Part shown: in pieces, positions 10,153 through 23,419 of the stretch | Layout: each line of letters opens with the position of its first letter | Position numbering within the stretch: position 1 is the stretch's first letter | Source of the DNA: Pithys albifrons albifrons | Lineage: Eukaryota > Chordata > Aves > Passeriformes > Thamnophilidae | Direction of reading: 5' to 3' | Assembly (NCBI RefSeq): GCF_047495875.1 | Contig: NC_092474.1 | Coordinates: 11,873,655 to 11,937,654, forward strand | Length of the DNA: 64,000 bases | Program-made: the position numbers and the translations under genes | The notes under the pieces: model-generated | Seen by the model: only the letters and a program-made list of their open reading frames with translations | What the model was told of the DNA's origin: nothing | Database searches by the model: none

Positions 10153-13100
10153 CATTGTTGGAGTTTATTTTGGGGAATTGGCATTGTATTTCAAGCTCCT
10201 CCTGCTCACAGCCCCTCAGCCCAGCTCTGCCCAACTTACACAAGGCACTACAAGTGACCTGGACCTGCAACCTGACTTTACATCTTTATTCCCAGCACAC
10301 CTCCCAGCTCCAGCATGGACCTCACTGAATTCCCCCTAAGTCTGGCTCCACACTGGAGTTACCCCAGGGATGGAGATGTCTCTGCCCGCAGCAAATCATC
10401 CCAGCATGGAGCTTTTCCACTTCTACACCATGTCCTAATGCCCCTTTTGAGTTGGGTTCAGCTGGCTGAGCCCATCCCAAAGGCTCAAAGCAGCAGGGAA
10501 CACATGGTAGAAAGCTCTTAGGGGGAGACAGCCCCAACCCAGCCACACCACTGCTTCATCCCAGTGTGGGATTGGAATACAGGATTGTTAACTGGAGATT
10601 CCAGACCCAGCCAGTGCTCTCTCCCCAGGTGAGCAGTGAGGGAAACACTTGCGTTTTCTGGGCAAAGAGAGCAGAGGCAATGGCCAGACTCAATGTATGG
10701 GAGGCAGGAGAGGGTGGGATGCTGCTGGGAATGTCATCTGGTGCCCTGTTCAAAGGGAAAGTGCTCAGCACAAACCCCTTTCCCACTTCCTCCAGCCCAA
10801 GAATTAGAACTTGATATCCCCAAAGAGAAAACATAAGTTCATACAGACTGTTGTAGGAACACAAATGATGGTGCAGGGCAAGTCTGAGGATTTAAGTGAT
10901 GGATCCATAAATAAAAACATCCCCAAAAGTGTGAAGGCAACCAGGACAGGATTCCCTGAACTGCCAGTGCAGGTACAACAGCTTTTAAAATCCAGAAGGA
11001 GGTGCTCTTGTGCCCCTTCACCTGCCTTTCAAAGGGGTCTCTGTGAGGTGTCACAGCACAGGGACACAGCTCCCTCCCCCCCTTGCCCTCTGCTCCTGCC
11101 TCATCCTTGGCCAGGCTGTCAGGGATGTCACTTGGGATGAAGGCTGGCACTGACAGGACACTCGCACCATCACTAACGCATCCAGACCTTGCCCTTGTCA
11201 TTCCTGTCTTCTCCAAGACACTTGTCCCCCTCTCTCCCTCCCCATCTCCTCCTCACCCGCTGTGTGCAGCCGGCAGCAGTGCCCAGCTCCTGCCCATGCT
11301 GGCAGGACAGTGCTGACCTTGTCTATTCCTGCTCCTGACTGGCACTGCTGGGTCAAGGATTGATCCTGCCCATGTCCAGCCATTCTACTTCCTGTGGGTC
11401 CACAGCTGCACTTGAGTCTGCAATTTCCCTCTAATGTGGAATTTTTCTGCAATTAGGGATGATTTTCCCCAGGTGAGAGCCTGGCCCCAGTGCTCAGCTG
11501 TGTCTTCTGAGGGAGCCTGGGACCAGAAAGAGCCATTTCTCCTGGGAAGTTTGGGAGAGTGGTGCTTAACTGAGCCAGGCACCCAACTGACTCAATCCCA
11601 GCAAGGAAACCTCACTGTCCATGCAGGTACATGGGTTTTGCAAAGTCCATGGAGATGCTCAGCTTTGCTGATCTCACTTCTTTGAAAACAACTCATTTTA
11701 TCCCTCCCCAGATGCAAAGATTCAATACAGAAACACAGACTTTACAGATACAGACTTTAGATTTTATTTTCCTGGTGGTTTCTGCTCCCCAGTGTTGGTC
11801 AAGGTTTTAAGTTGACAAATGTGAGTCTTAGAATAACATTTTTTCTGGAAAACTGAAGATTTTAGAGAGATAATGGAGTTGTTCTTTCAGCAGGTGGTTG
11901 TGCTGCACCGTGGAAGGTTCTTCCTCAAGGCTGGCATTATTCTGATCTGATATCCCAGCCCTGGACAGACAAAAGGGAAACTGAGGCCCTGGAAAGGAGG
12001 CTTTGGAAAGCAGCTGTCCTGAAAATCACACTTAACCCTTCTGTTGACACAGAGCATGGGCAGGGGATAGACCAGGCATGGTACAGCCAACCTGGACCAC
12101 TCACTGGGCACAGGTCACAGAGCCTGTGCTCCAAAGCAGAGGCAGGGGATTTTTCTGGGATTTTTTCCCCATGGAAACTGTTGTCCTTGATGATGCCAGC
12201 ATGAGATATACTCCTATCCCACTGTCACCACATGCCACCTGTCCCTGCAGCAGTGCCAGACCTGCTCCTGGCAAGTCATTCCTAGCAGTGGTGGGATGGA
12301 TACAGGTGCTGGGTGTGGAAGTGAAAGGAAAAGATCTGTGCCCAGGTTTTGTTTCCTGAACTGGTTTGTAGCAGCAGGAGGCAGAGGGTAACTGGGAGGT
12401 GATGTCCCCAGCAAGAGTGATGCATCAGCCACAGAGCTGCCCAGAGGGAGCACCAGCTTTGCCTCCTGTCCCCCCAGTTGGCTCTGTGTTGGGGTGCCCA
12501 AGGGGCTGGTGGCAGAGTCTGAGTGATTACTATCCCTTCTCCCTCTCCTCCAAATCCCCCCCTGCTGTGCTGGGCAGAGAGGGGCACCTGTCAGCCCCAC
12601 ACTGGAGGAAGGGGAAGCCGTGGCCCCCTGTGAGCTCCATCCAGCCGAGCTGTCAGAGCACATTAGGTGCCCAGCCCCTCAGCTGGCCGGACAGGGACTG
12701 GCACAGCACCAAAGAGCAGGGGTCACCTTGCTGTAAAATGGTATTATGGGCTGCCTGCAGCCAAGGAGCTGAACTTTGGAAAGCAGGGTTAGGGCAAGGG
12801 ACTGTGGTGTCAGGGCCGCCTTTCAGTGGGGAGAGGCAGGTGTGGGCAGAGGGGCAAAGGGTCCCTGACATTGTGCTCCAGGTCGTGAGTGCACCAGGGT
12901 TAAGGTGCTGCTGAGGAGGAGAGAAAGGAAGGAGCTGCTGCAGATCCTGTCTGCCTCCAGGCATGAGAAGGCAGAGGTCAGATGCAAAGTCTGCGGTGAT
13001 GTTTTCAGAGATGCTGCTCTTGGTCTTCAGCCCCTGCACTGTCCAAAGGGGTGCCAGAGGTTTTCCCTCAAGGTGCCACCCTGGGCAAGCAGGGCTGTGA

Positions 13101-16100
13101 CCTTGAGCCAGAACAGCAGCTGTGATGTGGTGTCATACCCTGGACATCCCCAGGTTGGAGGCTGGTGCTGCCAGCCCTGGACCAGCCCTGCCTGGGAAGG
13201 ACAAGCACAGCCCCAGGGTGCCCTTCATGCCTGTCTGATCAGGAGCACCTCAGCCACTGCTGGACACTGGTGAAGGTAAACAGGGAAGATCCATCAGATC
13301 CATCTGAGCTGGGGTCACCTTCACTGTGACAGGATCCCTCATGCCAGGCAGCTGTTCTGGTGCTCACAGGATGCTGCTGAGCAGGGTTGGGGCTTATGGG
13401 GCTGGTTCCAAGTCTTCCCACACACTTCCATGGTAGTAAACATTGGAGATGCTTGGTTTCCTTGGCACTCAGACCTTGAGTCCTTCCCTTTTCTTTTAGA
13501 TGTGGGTAATGAGCAAAAATCAGCCTCAGGGGATTACTGCAGAGGGCTATAACTGGCTGAAGACCTTTTACTGATTGAATTAACCCACAAGTGCCAACGG
13601 GGACAGCAATAATGTGACCCAGCAATGCTCACCACCTGGTTTTGGTGTGCTGACACCCCTCCAAGGCACCCTGCTGAAGTGGGTATCATTATTTTTACAG
13701 CACAATTGGAAACATTGCCCAAATCTTCTTGGTTTTGCTTCTAGGGGTGTCAGATTTTAGGAGGAGAGATGGCTGGACCCTCCTTGTATGAGAAAATTTT
13801 CCTGACAATCCTGAAGCAGACAAAAGGTTGCCTTTAATGACACAACTGGAACTTGGAAAGGCAGTGCCTGATACACTTGCCCCTGCTGTGTGCTGCACAA
13901 TGGGATGGGCCAAGGGAGGAGAAGGACAAACTGTCCTTCTGAAGGGCTTCATTCCCTCTCCTGGACTCTGCCCAGCCTGTCCTGCTGGACCCTCTGCTCT
14001 GCTAGAGGGACAGGACACCGTTGTCCTTGCCTGGGGATGTGATTGCTGCAGAGTCACTGTGGGTAGCACAATTTGGCTTTCACCCATGATCCTGCTCTCT
14101 GCCCTTTTTTTTCCTGCAGTTTTTGAATGGAGATTGTGTATTTTCAAACCTTACTGCTAAACTTTAACACAGAGTAACAGAAGATGGGTGCAAGGATGAG
14201 GAAGGGCCAGAGAGATTCTCCCCATCTCATCAAGCACAATCAAGCTGCTGATGCCAGCAAGACTTGCTATGGAGGAATATTCAGAAAAGTCTTGGAACTC
14301 CAGAAAATCCCAAGTCTTTTGCATTACAGGAGCTGGGGAGCAGAATTAAATTGTGTGAATGAACAATAAATCTGCCAAAATACTGTTAATGGGACCACAC
14401 TTGCCCTGGAGAGGAGCACCCACCAGAGCAGGTCTCAGACCTTTCCCCACTCCCTTTGAAGGAGCAGATGCTGGCAGCTGGCAGAGCTGGAGGAGATGGT
14501 CTGTGAGGTCAAATCCCTCATAGCATTGCTCTGCCAATCACACCAGCCCACACATCTCCAGAAAGATCTCTCCCCAGCAGAGTGGCTTGCAGGGACTTTG
14601 GTACTGAGCCCACACAAACTGCTGAGGTGGGAGCAAACTTAAAGGAAAGATCAATCCAATCTCCCTCCTGACCCCACCTAAAGTTGTGGGAGATGTTGGC
14701 TGTGCTCTGCCATGGCTACATTTGGCCCAGGCTACTACTGTCACCCACCAATGACACTGTTTCCTCCAGGTGACAGATTCAGGTTTCCTCCAGGTTCAAT
14801 TCCTTCCCAAGCTGCCACAAGCCACCCTTCAGCATCTCTCTTTAGACCCATGACAGAATCCCCGCCAGCCCTTCTGATGGGTGTGGATGGGACACTCCCT
14901 GAGGAGAAGGAGAGGGATTTTGCTGCTGCGGCCCCTCGCCCAGTCTCTCCTCCATCTATCACCTCTCCCATTGCCTTCAGCTTCCTTTATTTCTGTATTT
15001 TTGGGGGTGTGTGTGTGTGTGTAAATGGACTCAGGGGAGGGTCCACGGCAACAGCTGCCTTTGATCAGCACAACATGTGGGAGATGGAGCACTTCAGGAA
15101 TGCCGACTCCTGATCAAAGGTGGGAACACAGTGACAGCCAGGACTTGGCAAAAACCCATCCCAACTAATCCCTGCTGGGGAGCTGGGGGGTCGGATCAGC
15201 AACCCACACAGGCAGGGAAAGGAGTGATTCATGCCCTGATGCAGGGAGAGGGGCTGCAGGGCTGCTCCTGTCTGCCCTGAGCAGGGTATTATCCTCCCTG
15301 TAACCAGGCAAGCAATGGGCTTTCCATCTCTTCTTTAGCTCTCCATGACCTCATCCCTGCTCCTGAGTGATGAACAGCTCTGCCTGCCCCTCCCAGTATC
15401 TCCATCAGCCTGGCACGCTCTGAATCCTGCAGCTCCTGCACACCTTCCCCTCAGAGAGGGCACTGAAGGAAAAGTGGGTCAGTGATGCTCCAAGACTTTT
15501 CTCACCTCCAAAAAGATGAGCCAAGGGTTGAAAGGTCACTTGCTGTAAAGACAGCTGGGAGGAAAAGGGAAGACAAAGTAGGCCCTTCTGACAGACACCC
15601 CAGGTTTGGGGACAGTGGAGATACAGCTCCCAGACCCCCTCTGTCCCAGGTGTGTGGGTGGCAGCATGCAGGACAGCCCGATGTGTGGGCTGGGCCCTGA
15701 TGCCAAGCCTGTCCCATGTCATCTTCCCCCACACATGCTCTTATCTCCTGGCGGGCTTTCTCCTGATAATCCCAGCGGGAAGTCTGTCTGGAGGAGCAGG
15801 TGGACTCGGGCAAGCTACAGCCAGCCCCACTCCACTGTAATACTTGGCTCTTCCATTGAGAACCACGTCATAGTTTTTCACCCCAGCAGAGTCTCTTCCC
15901 AACCTCAGCAAACGCCTTTGCCAGCAGAAATAATCCCACCCCATGTGCCTGATGCTTCCTGCACCCCTCCACACCTTCCTGCACTTCACGGCTATTTAGG
16001 CATTGCTTGGCTTGGCCGAGGCTCCTCTGTCATGTTAAAAAGGGAAGCTTTTCAAAGGGCCGATAAGGGTGACTCCCTCAGGGTCACCCCATCTCCCCAG

Positions 16101-16476
16101 GCAGGGTCACAGGTCGCTTCCTCGCAGTGCGTTGCCTGATAATGAGTCGATCAAGGCTGGGGTTATGGAGACAGGATTTATCAGCAAACCCTGGGAAAAT
16201 AAAGACATGAAGATGTCTGCTCCTACACCAGCCTGGGAATCCAGCAGGGATGAGACTTTTTTGTGTGTGGCCGGAGAGAGTTTTGGGTTTAAGAGCTGAT
16301 GGGGCCAGCACAGAGGAAAGGGGTGAAGGAATTTGGGAGGTAGTGGGAACAGCTCTAGGGTTGGGCCTCCAGATTGGTCCAGAGTGGTGATGCTCTTGTG
16401 CTGTGATGCTGCTGACCATCTCCAAAGCGAGCTGAGGGCACATGGAGGGGCTGCCACGCTGAGTGGGAATGGCTGA
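10153..16476. other. Intergenic, no gene recognised
   Basis: Anonymous sequence of mixed composition. It has a short (TG)n run at about 15007-15022 and a candidate regulatory block near 15970-16170. Open frames up to about 170 codons occur but have no recognisable domain, and stops are spaced as in random sequence of this composition. Confidence 0.6.
15970..16170. promoter_or_regulatory. Candidate enhancer-like block
   Basis: A repeat-free stretch holds a MEF2-like CTATTTAG (15992-15999), a GATA-type GATAAG (16062-16067), TGATAATG (16138-16145) and retained CpGs around 'ggtcgcttcctcgcagtgcg'. Such motif grouping suits a regulatory element near TBX5, but motifs this short occur by chance and no conservation could be checked. 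Confidence 0.3.
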
Positions 16477-16880
16477 GATCATAGGATCTTTTAATTTGGA
16501 AAGTACCTCCAAGACCATCAGGTGCAACCATTAAGCAGCACTGCCAAGCCCACCACTAAACCATGTCCTAAAGTGTCACATTTGCATGTCTTTTAAATCC
16601 CTCCAGGAATGGGGACTCCACCTGGGCAACTTATGCCAGGGCTGGACAACCCTTTTCATGAAGAAGTTTCCCCTAATATTCAGTCTAAATCTCCCTTGGT
16701 GTAATTTGAATCTGTTTGCTCTTGTCCTGCCATTTTTTACCTGGGGGGGCAGAGCCTGACCCCCACTTGGCTCCTATTTCCTTTTGGGGAGTTGTAGAGA
16801 GCAAGAAAGTCCCCTCCGAGCCTCCTTTTCTCCAGGCTGAGTCTCACCAGTTCCCTCAGCTGTAGGTGTTCCAGTCAGAC
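16477..16880 (-). mobile_element. CR1 LINE 3' fragment, diverged
   Basis: Reverse CR1: 'gatcataggatcttttaatt', 'ggaatggggactccacctgg', 'cttttctccaggctgagtct'. It has several internal substitutions and a poly-G interruption at about 16743, so it is fairly old. Confidence 0.88.
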
Positions 16881-18263
16881 CAGAATGGGTGGCAGTCAGG
16901 GAATGAAGAACCCAGCCCCAACGGGACAGAGCAATCCCATGCCCCAGGCAATACCCTGTGCCAGACCCACACCATGTGGGGCCAGAAGATGCTGGGTCTC
17001 CCCATGAAATGAGTGAAGCTCACTTGAAAGATCCCTCGGAAAGCTTTGCTAAAAAATGAGACTCCAGTAAGTGGAAGTAAGACAGGAAGGATGCCCTGCT
17101 CAGCACTGCCACATCCCCACAGACACAGTCATGTCACATGAGTCCCAGCCCAAAGGATTTACCTGCCAAAATATCCCACAGAATCACAAAAAGGTTTTTT
17201 CCCACTTGGTAATAAGCCAAGATCCACAGCCCCCATCTACAGCCATGTCTGCAGAGAGTCCTGCACCTCAGCACTTGGAGGGTGAAATTCAAAGTTCAGA
17301 GAGGGCAACTGAGGCACAGGGAGAAGCCTGGTGACAGCCAGGAGTGCAACCACACCCTACCTTTGCCTTTCCTGGCTATTTGTGCTCCTGCACTAGGGGT
17401 AACCCAAGGACCCTGAGTTTTGTGAGGGTTATGGAGGCAGCCAGAGGTTTCCCAAGCTGCAGAAACAACCCTCAGCACAGGGATGCAGCTGCTTCATCCC
17501 ACCCCAAATGAACAAACCAGAGCTGACAACTGGGTATTGATGGAGGGACAATTTAGGAGAGCAGTGAGGGACAGACAGCTGTGGGAAGGGAGGGGAGAGC
17601 ACTGGGCACCACAGGGTGACAGGCCACCTCTGACACCTCAGAAGAGCTGCACACAGGGACAGGCAGGACAGGAAAGGCACAGCATGATGAGGGATGGCTG
17701 TGACATGAGGCCACAGGGCAGCCCAGACCAAGGACTTGCCACCTACCCAAGCTGAGCTCTCTGCTCCCCCACATGCATCTTGCAAACACTTTTCCCTATT
17801 GAAGAGTCTTAGCAGGGGGAATATTGAAAGCACCTGCCTCCCTTGGCTAGGAATCAAAGGCCCCAGTGCTGGGATCAGCACAATTATTCCTGACCAAATG
17901 CCATGGGTGAGAATGTAGGGCACCCTCTCTCCTCCCTGACCCTCATCAGAGCACCACACAATTAAAACAAGCAAAGCCAGATGGTTTATTAGTGACTACA
18001 GAGCTGGGAGCCCATACTTGTTTTCTCCTTCTAGCACTAAAGCATCAGAAGTGGGTCCATGACAGGTATGTGTCCCCTGCCAGCACACACACATGCCCTT
18101 GGCAACAGGGCAGGAGAGGTTGGATTTATCTGGAAATGCAGCACTCTGATACCAAGTAATGGTTTGAAGAGTGGAGTGATTGGATTAGATCAGGTTGTGG
18201 CATTGAGGAGGCAGGTAAGAGGGAAATGAAAATTGTCACCTGGGTTAATAGCCATTTGTTTAG
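16881..18263. other. Intergenic, no gene recognised
   Basis: No gene, RNA or clear repeat seen. Short ACAC-rich pieces near 18084 are too short to call. Confidence 0.55.
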
Positions 18264-18520
18264 AACAATGGAATCATTAAGGTGGGAAAAGGCCTCCAAG
18301 ATCAAGTTCAGCCTCCAACTGAGTACCACTGTGCCCACTCATCATATAGCAAAGTGCTGTGTCTGTTTTTTGAACACTTAAAGGGATGGTGACTCCACTT
18401 GCCTGGGCAGCCTGTTCAAATGCTTAACCCCTCTTTCAGTGAAGTATTTTTTTCTAATATCTAATCTGAACCTCCCCTGGCACAACTTGAGGCCGTTTCC
18501 CCCTCACTCTATTGCAACAC
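18264..18520 (-). mobile_element. CR1 LINE 3' fragment
   Basis: Reverse CR1 end: 'aatggaatcattaaggtggg' then 'cttgcctgggcagcctgttc' and 'ctgaacctcccctggcacaa' blocks. Confidence 0.88.
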
Positions 18521-18666
18521 AAAAGGCCAAACAAGATGCTGTGCCCTGCAGCTCACCCTCCTCACTGATGCAGAGTTTGACATAAAGACCTCAAGTGGTA
18601 ACAGCCCTTCCTCCCACCCCATCCAAAGTGCCCATCCCTTCTCTAAGGACATAACTCAAATTGCAT

Positions 18667-18870
18667 TTAGTGCCCTCACAGCTTTTTTCTAAGCCAATTC
18701 TTTAATTTCAGCAGAGGGTGGGCTCTGTCCCCCTTGGCCAGACCACCATGGTTGGGCATCTCCCTTAGCACAGCTTTGGTGGGAGCAAACAGGACTCCAG
18801 CAGCAGGTGCCCCAGTGGAGGAGAAGCCTTAATTAGTGTAACACATTAGTGCCTGAAAACATGCAAAGGC
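18667..18870 (+). repeat. Local duplication pair 1, copy A
   Basis: It aligns by eye to 20092-20275 in the same orientation: 'ctaagccaattctttaattt' pairs with 'ctaaccaaattctgtaattc', and 'ggtgccccagtggaggagaa' with 'ggtcccccagtggagcaaca'. Not CR1. Either an old local duplication or two copies of an interspersed element I do not recognise. Confidence 0.65.
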
Positions 18871-20091
18871 AAAGCATTAAGTAACAGAGAAACAGGGAAT
18901 CCTATCAGAATTTCACACCAAATATAAAAATTCAGACCCAACTGCTCATCTCATGGACATCTCAAGTGTTCCTTGCAAATAGGGAAGCTTGTCCTGAGCC
19001 TTTGATGCCAACAATGCCAGAAAACTTTACTTTTGTGTCATGTAAAGGCTGAAGATGAGCTAGCCCAGTTCAGGGGGATTTATCAAGCTCTCAGATCTGA
19101 ATTTCTGTATTTATCTTCCTGTTATTATCCCATGGGGACACAGTGCCTCCAGTATTGGGAGCTGGCCTTGGATTCAACCAAAATCCTGTGGTCCTATATG
19201 GGGTCACCCCCAGCAGCCCCACCAAGCTGGGGAGAACAGCCAGACACAGATCTGCCCACAGAGAACTCACAATCTTCACCTCATCTCCTTGGAACACTCA
19301 GCTGAGGGTGTAACTTCTGGGTAGAGGGTGCTACACCCTCCAGGTATGGAGGTGTGCAGGAATCAGTGAGGAGGGACCATCCATCTGCAGAATCCCTTCC
19401 TCTGCTGTACTGAGGCAGGGATATTTTGGTTGGAAAGAAAGACTTCATCCCACATGGGAGGTGTTACTGCTCTCTGGGCAAGACCAACCACCACTTTTCT
19501 CTGTCTCCTTTCCCTGTAGCTTGACCTTCAGCATCACTACCACCGTGCCAATGTGCCCACCTGAGCTGGTGGAGCTGCCTCCACAGCATTCCATCCTCCC
19601 CAGTGCTTGTAGCCTCCACATGAGCCTCTCACTGGGTACCTCTGGCAGTTTATATCCTGTGTGGGGCTTCCCCACTGCTGGGAGGGGGAAATTAGAAGCT
19701 TTTTGTTGGGTGAAGTGTTGCAGCAGAGCAAGCTGGCAAGGGAAGTGGAACAGGCTGTTCCAAGGGGGAGAGCACTACAGCACTCCTCCTCCTCAGGGGC
19801 TGCAAAGCCCTGCTCCATCCCCAGATGCTGACCCTGAGCTTCCTGCCAAGCACAGCATCCATGTGGGCTGAAGAGGAGCAAACAGACTCCACAACCTTCA
19901 CACCACCATGGGCAGAACAGAGATGTCTGTTTGATGGTTTGATCTGATATGGAAAGGATGCTCCACAGAGGTGTGACAGCCCACAGGTCCCAGCATGCAG
20001 GGAGAAGATGCTGTGGCCCCCAAAGTCCTACCTAGAAGGAACTGGGCTCCCCCAAATCATATCTGCATCCTGGCTATGGGAATGGACAGTG

Positions 20092-20275
20092 AATTCTGTG
20101 CCTTCATGATTTCCTAACCAAATTCTGTAATTCCAGCAGTGAGTGTGCTCCGCCTGGACATAGAGGCACCACATTGCATCTCACTTTGGCAGGAGAAAAG
20201 AGCTCTTCAGCCACAGGTCCCCCAGTGGAGCAACAGCCTCTGTTACTGCAACAGAGCCTGGCCTGGAAGCACAAA
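20092..20275 (+). repeat. Local duplication pair 1, copy B
   Basis: Partner of 18667-18870, about 1.4 kb downstream and in direct orientation. Similarity stops before the T-run at 20281. Confidence 0.65.
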
Positions 20276-22101
20276 ATATCTTTTTTTTTTTGGGTGGTGC
20301 TGCAACTGCAACTTTGCCTCCTGCAAAGACATCTCATGAGGTTTCTTTTCCTGCTGGCAAGGTTGGATGTTGGAAGCTGCCAAGCAAAGGGCTCTCCAAG
20401 CAGGGAACTACAAAGCAGGCTGACACCTCTAATGAATTACAGTAATACCAGCTCGGGGTGAACTCTAAAGTGCCTGTTTACACAATCACTGACCTCCCCT
20501 CACCCGCTCTCTGGGGCCAGTCCCCCTCATGCCTTGATGGATCACAGCTGAATGGAGGCAGACCCCAGTGTTTATCATCTCCCAGCTCTGGGAAGAGAAG
20601 GAATAACAGTTTTTCCTGGTACACTGGCCACCACTGTGATTAAATGCACAACCAACACTTGCTCTAAAAAAAATGCTCCTTACATCATCATCTTTTGTAA
20701 ATTCCTACTTTGGGAGGAGGCTTTTGCAGCATCAGGCACTGGGACTCAAAGGGAAGCCCCTCACATGGAGCAGAGATGGTGCTGGGTCCAGGGAACAAGG
20801 ACAGCCCCTCTGCTCACCTTGCCCTGAGTAATGAGGCCACAGTGCCCTGCAGGGATACTGCAGGATGGTCTCTTTTGGTCAGGAAACACCTTTTGGTGTG
20901 TTATTTTGACTTTTATCACTTGGCTACAGGATTCCCCTGTGTCCTGGTGCTCAAAAGCTGCCAGCTCAGGGGTTGCTTCCTCTGACCAGCTCAGTGCCAA
21001 GCTGGTGGGAGCATCTTCAAGGAGCCCTGAGTTCAGCATAAGGGTAAAAACCTCAAGTGTTTAGATCAAGGGGAATGGGGAAAGAAAAACCACCAGAGCA
21101 GCAGGTTATTCCTTTCCCACCTGTAACAGTTCCAGCCAGAGCTCCCCTATGACCACCACAAACATTGTCCCAGGACCTTGCTCTGTCCAAATCAAATCCT
21201 GCTCTTAAAGAGGAGCTGGATATGGATCCCCGGCTGTCACGTGTCTGTGACACTGCTCAGGTTCCTGCACAGCAGACCCCAGTCCTTTCTCCCTCTCTGC
21301 TGATCTTCCTTCCACTGCAGGCAGAGCCTGGTGAAAACCCCAAAACATTTCCACCCTCTGGGCAGTTTCATCTTCATCTCCAGACAGAGATCCATGGGCA
21401 TAGACCAGCACACACATGGGTGAAGGACCAGAGGAACCCCTCAGAGTCCCCTCCTGCCTCATGCCAATGTCATGGGAAGCCAAGGGCTGGGAAGCAGCTG
21501 CAGCATCACCATGCAAGAGTCAGAGACCCAGGCAATGAGAGGTGCCATGGCCATCACAGTGATGCCACCACTGCCATGTCCCACTGTATCCCAGCTCTGA
21601 CTGCACAGAGGTGTTTGCTGCAAAGATGGTCTGGGAGAGGCTCAACTCCAAATTGGCAGTGGAGGAAGGGCAGTGAGATGCCCTGTGCCATCATCACCTG
21701 CCTGCTCTCACACGTGCTCACCGTGCCACAGCTTGTTTTAGCTCTGCAGCAGGGGACTGTCTTTAATAAAGCCAAGCTTTTCTTCCTCAGATACTCAGAG
21801 GATGAGAACTTCAGTGCTGGCCCCTGGGGAAGGTACTTCTCCGTTTCCATGCTCACCCTTTGACCTCCTCATTTTGTTCCAGAGTTATTTTTGGAAGTAA
21901 AAGCTTTTTTCTTCACCCTTCCCCTGGCCCCCATCTTTCTGCCAGCCAAAGTGGCATTTTAAGCCTCCTGCCCAGCCAACCAGAAAAATGGTGGCTGAGA
22001 CAAGGTAGAGTTAAACCTTTCTATATTTCTCAAATCATTAACCCTCCATCAACTCAGCTGCCTAAAGAGGAGCTCTCAAAAGCCTCTGTGGAGAGCACCT
22101 G
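20276..22101. other. Intergenic with two long but unsupported reading frames
   Basis: The plus frame is open for 232 codons at 21165-21863, but the protein is low in hydrophobic pattern, has no motif I recognise, and no splice or promoter context. Treated as noncoding. A poly-T run lies at 20281-20291. Confidence 0.55.
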
Positions 22102-22122
22102 CCCCCCCCCCCCCCCCCCCCC
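22102..22122 (+). repeat. Homopolymer C tract (21 C)
   Basis: An uninterrupted run of C, poly-G on the minus strand. It may adopt G-quadruplex structure and is prone to length errors in sequencing. Confidence 0.95.
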
Positions 22123-22787
22123 ATATGGGTTCATGAAGGGGAAGGAGATCCACAACCCCCAAAATAGGGTCTCACTCCGTGTCTCCTTTCCCACAGCACT
22201 ACAAAATTCACTTGATATTTGCAGCATTGAAGTATCTACAGCTACAGGCCCCCAATCATATACAAAATCCCAGTTGCACTCTTTGAGTCCTGCTTCCACA
22301 AGGATCTGTATCAACCAAGAAAGTTCTACCCTACAAAGCTATAAGGACTCAAAGCCTTGTACCAACACAACCACACACAGAGGGGAAGATGAACCCTGCT
22401 TCATGCTGCTGGCAGTTTGGGAAGGGATGTCTGAGCCAAAAAGCAGGAGCCCAGTGACCTACAGGTACCAAAATCCCCAAAGGCCACTTTAGTCCTTGAT
22501 TCCTGTGGGACTTCCCTGCAGTTGGAGGGATGGATACACCACATATTGCTGACTGCAAAGGTCGAGGCTGCTCCTACAGCAGCTCAGAGGAGGCAGGTCC
22601 CTGTCACTCACTCATGGGGTCCAGGACAGTGGCAGGAGGGTGCTGAGTTCCAGTGGACAGTGAGATCAAGGGAAACAAGAAAATCCTCAAGCTTCTCATC
22701 AGTAGCACAGTCCCAGCCATCATCCTTGTCCAGGGATTAACTTTCTCCTGCACAGAATAAGCAGCCTGAAGAGCCAGACACCGTAAA

Positions 22788-22804
22788 CCCCCCCCCCCCC
22801 CCCC
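22788..22804 (+). repeat. Homopolymer C tract (17 C)
   Basis: A second uninterrupted C run about 0.67 kb after the first, on the same strand. Confidence 0.95.
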
Positions 22805-23419
22805 ATCTCCCAAGAAGGCAGGGTGCTTGTCCCTCCTCCCCACCCCAGAGCACAGGGACAGGCACTGGCTGCACTTCAGGGTGTGATGAATTTTCAGAGC
22901 TCTGCCCTGATGTTGTATCTCAACACCTGGATATGAAACAGATTCCCAAAGACACAAAGTCCCATAAAAACCAGCAGCAAGGGGCCAGTCTGGACACCCA
23001 GCTGGCTCAGCATCTTCCTCACACCAGCCAGCATCAGCTACTCAGGCAAGGAAGCAACATATACATGGATTTCCTCCATCCTCAACTGCCAGTGGTCCAG
23101 AGACATCCCAAGTTTTCTCCAAGCCCTGGTGTTTAACATCCCTGACAGACAGACAGCCCTCTGCTTTCTGAAGGTTTCCAGCCCCTGATACTTCTGGCTT
23201 CCCTGGCATGTTGCAGCACAGAGTTCACATTTCATTACAGACCCTCCATCAGGTTTTACTCCACTGGGCAGGATCAGGATAGACTGAACTGAGCACCCCA
23301 TGTCCTCATCAATGCATGAACCCAGAAAAACCCATCCATAGCTGTACTTATTGGGATGGCTGAATTTTTCACTCCCTGACACAGATAAGGAATTGGCACA
23401 AGGGGGGGAAAATGGATTT

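Noticed and set aside
12600..12660. CTCF-like 'gtggccccctgtgagctcc'
   Set aside because: The central part does not fit the core pattern in either orientation.
19969..19978. AGGTGTGACA T-box site as sign of TBX5 autoregulation
   Set aside because: The 8-base core is expected about twice by chance in a window of this size on two strands.
21165..21863. Plus-strand open frame of 232 codons
   Set aside because: No domain, no splice or promoter context, no similarity I recognise. Open frames of this size are expected among many in 64 kb of moderately GC-rich DNA.
21860..22492. Plus-strand open frame of 210 codons with a polyproline run
   Set aside because: The proline run is just the 21-C homopolymer; a real gene would be unlikely to tolerate its length changes.
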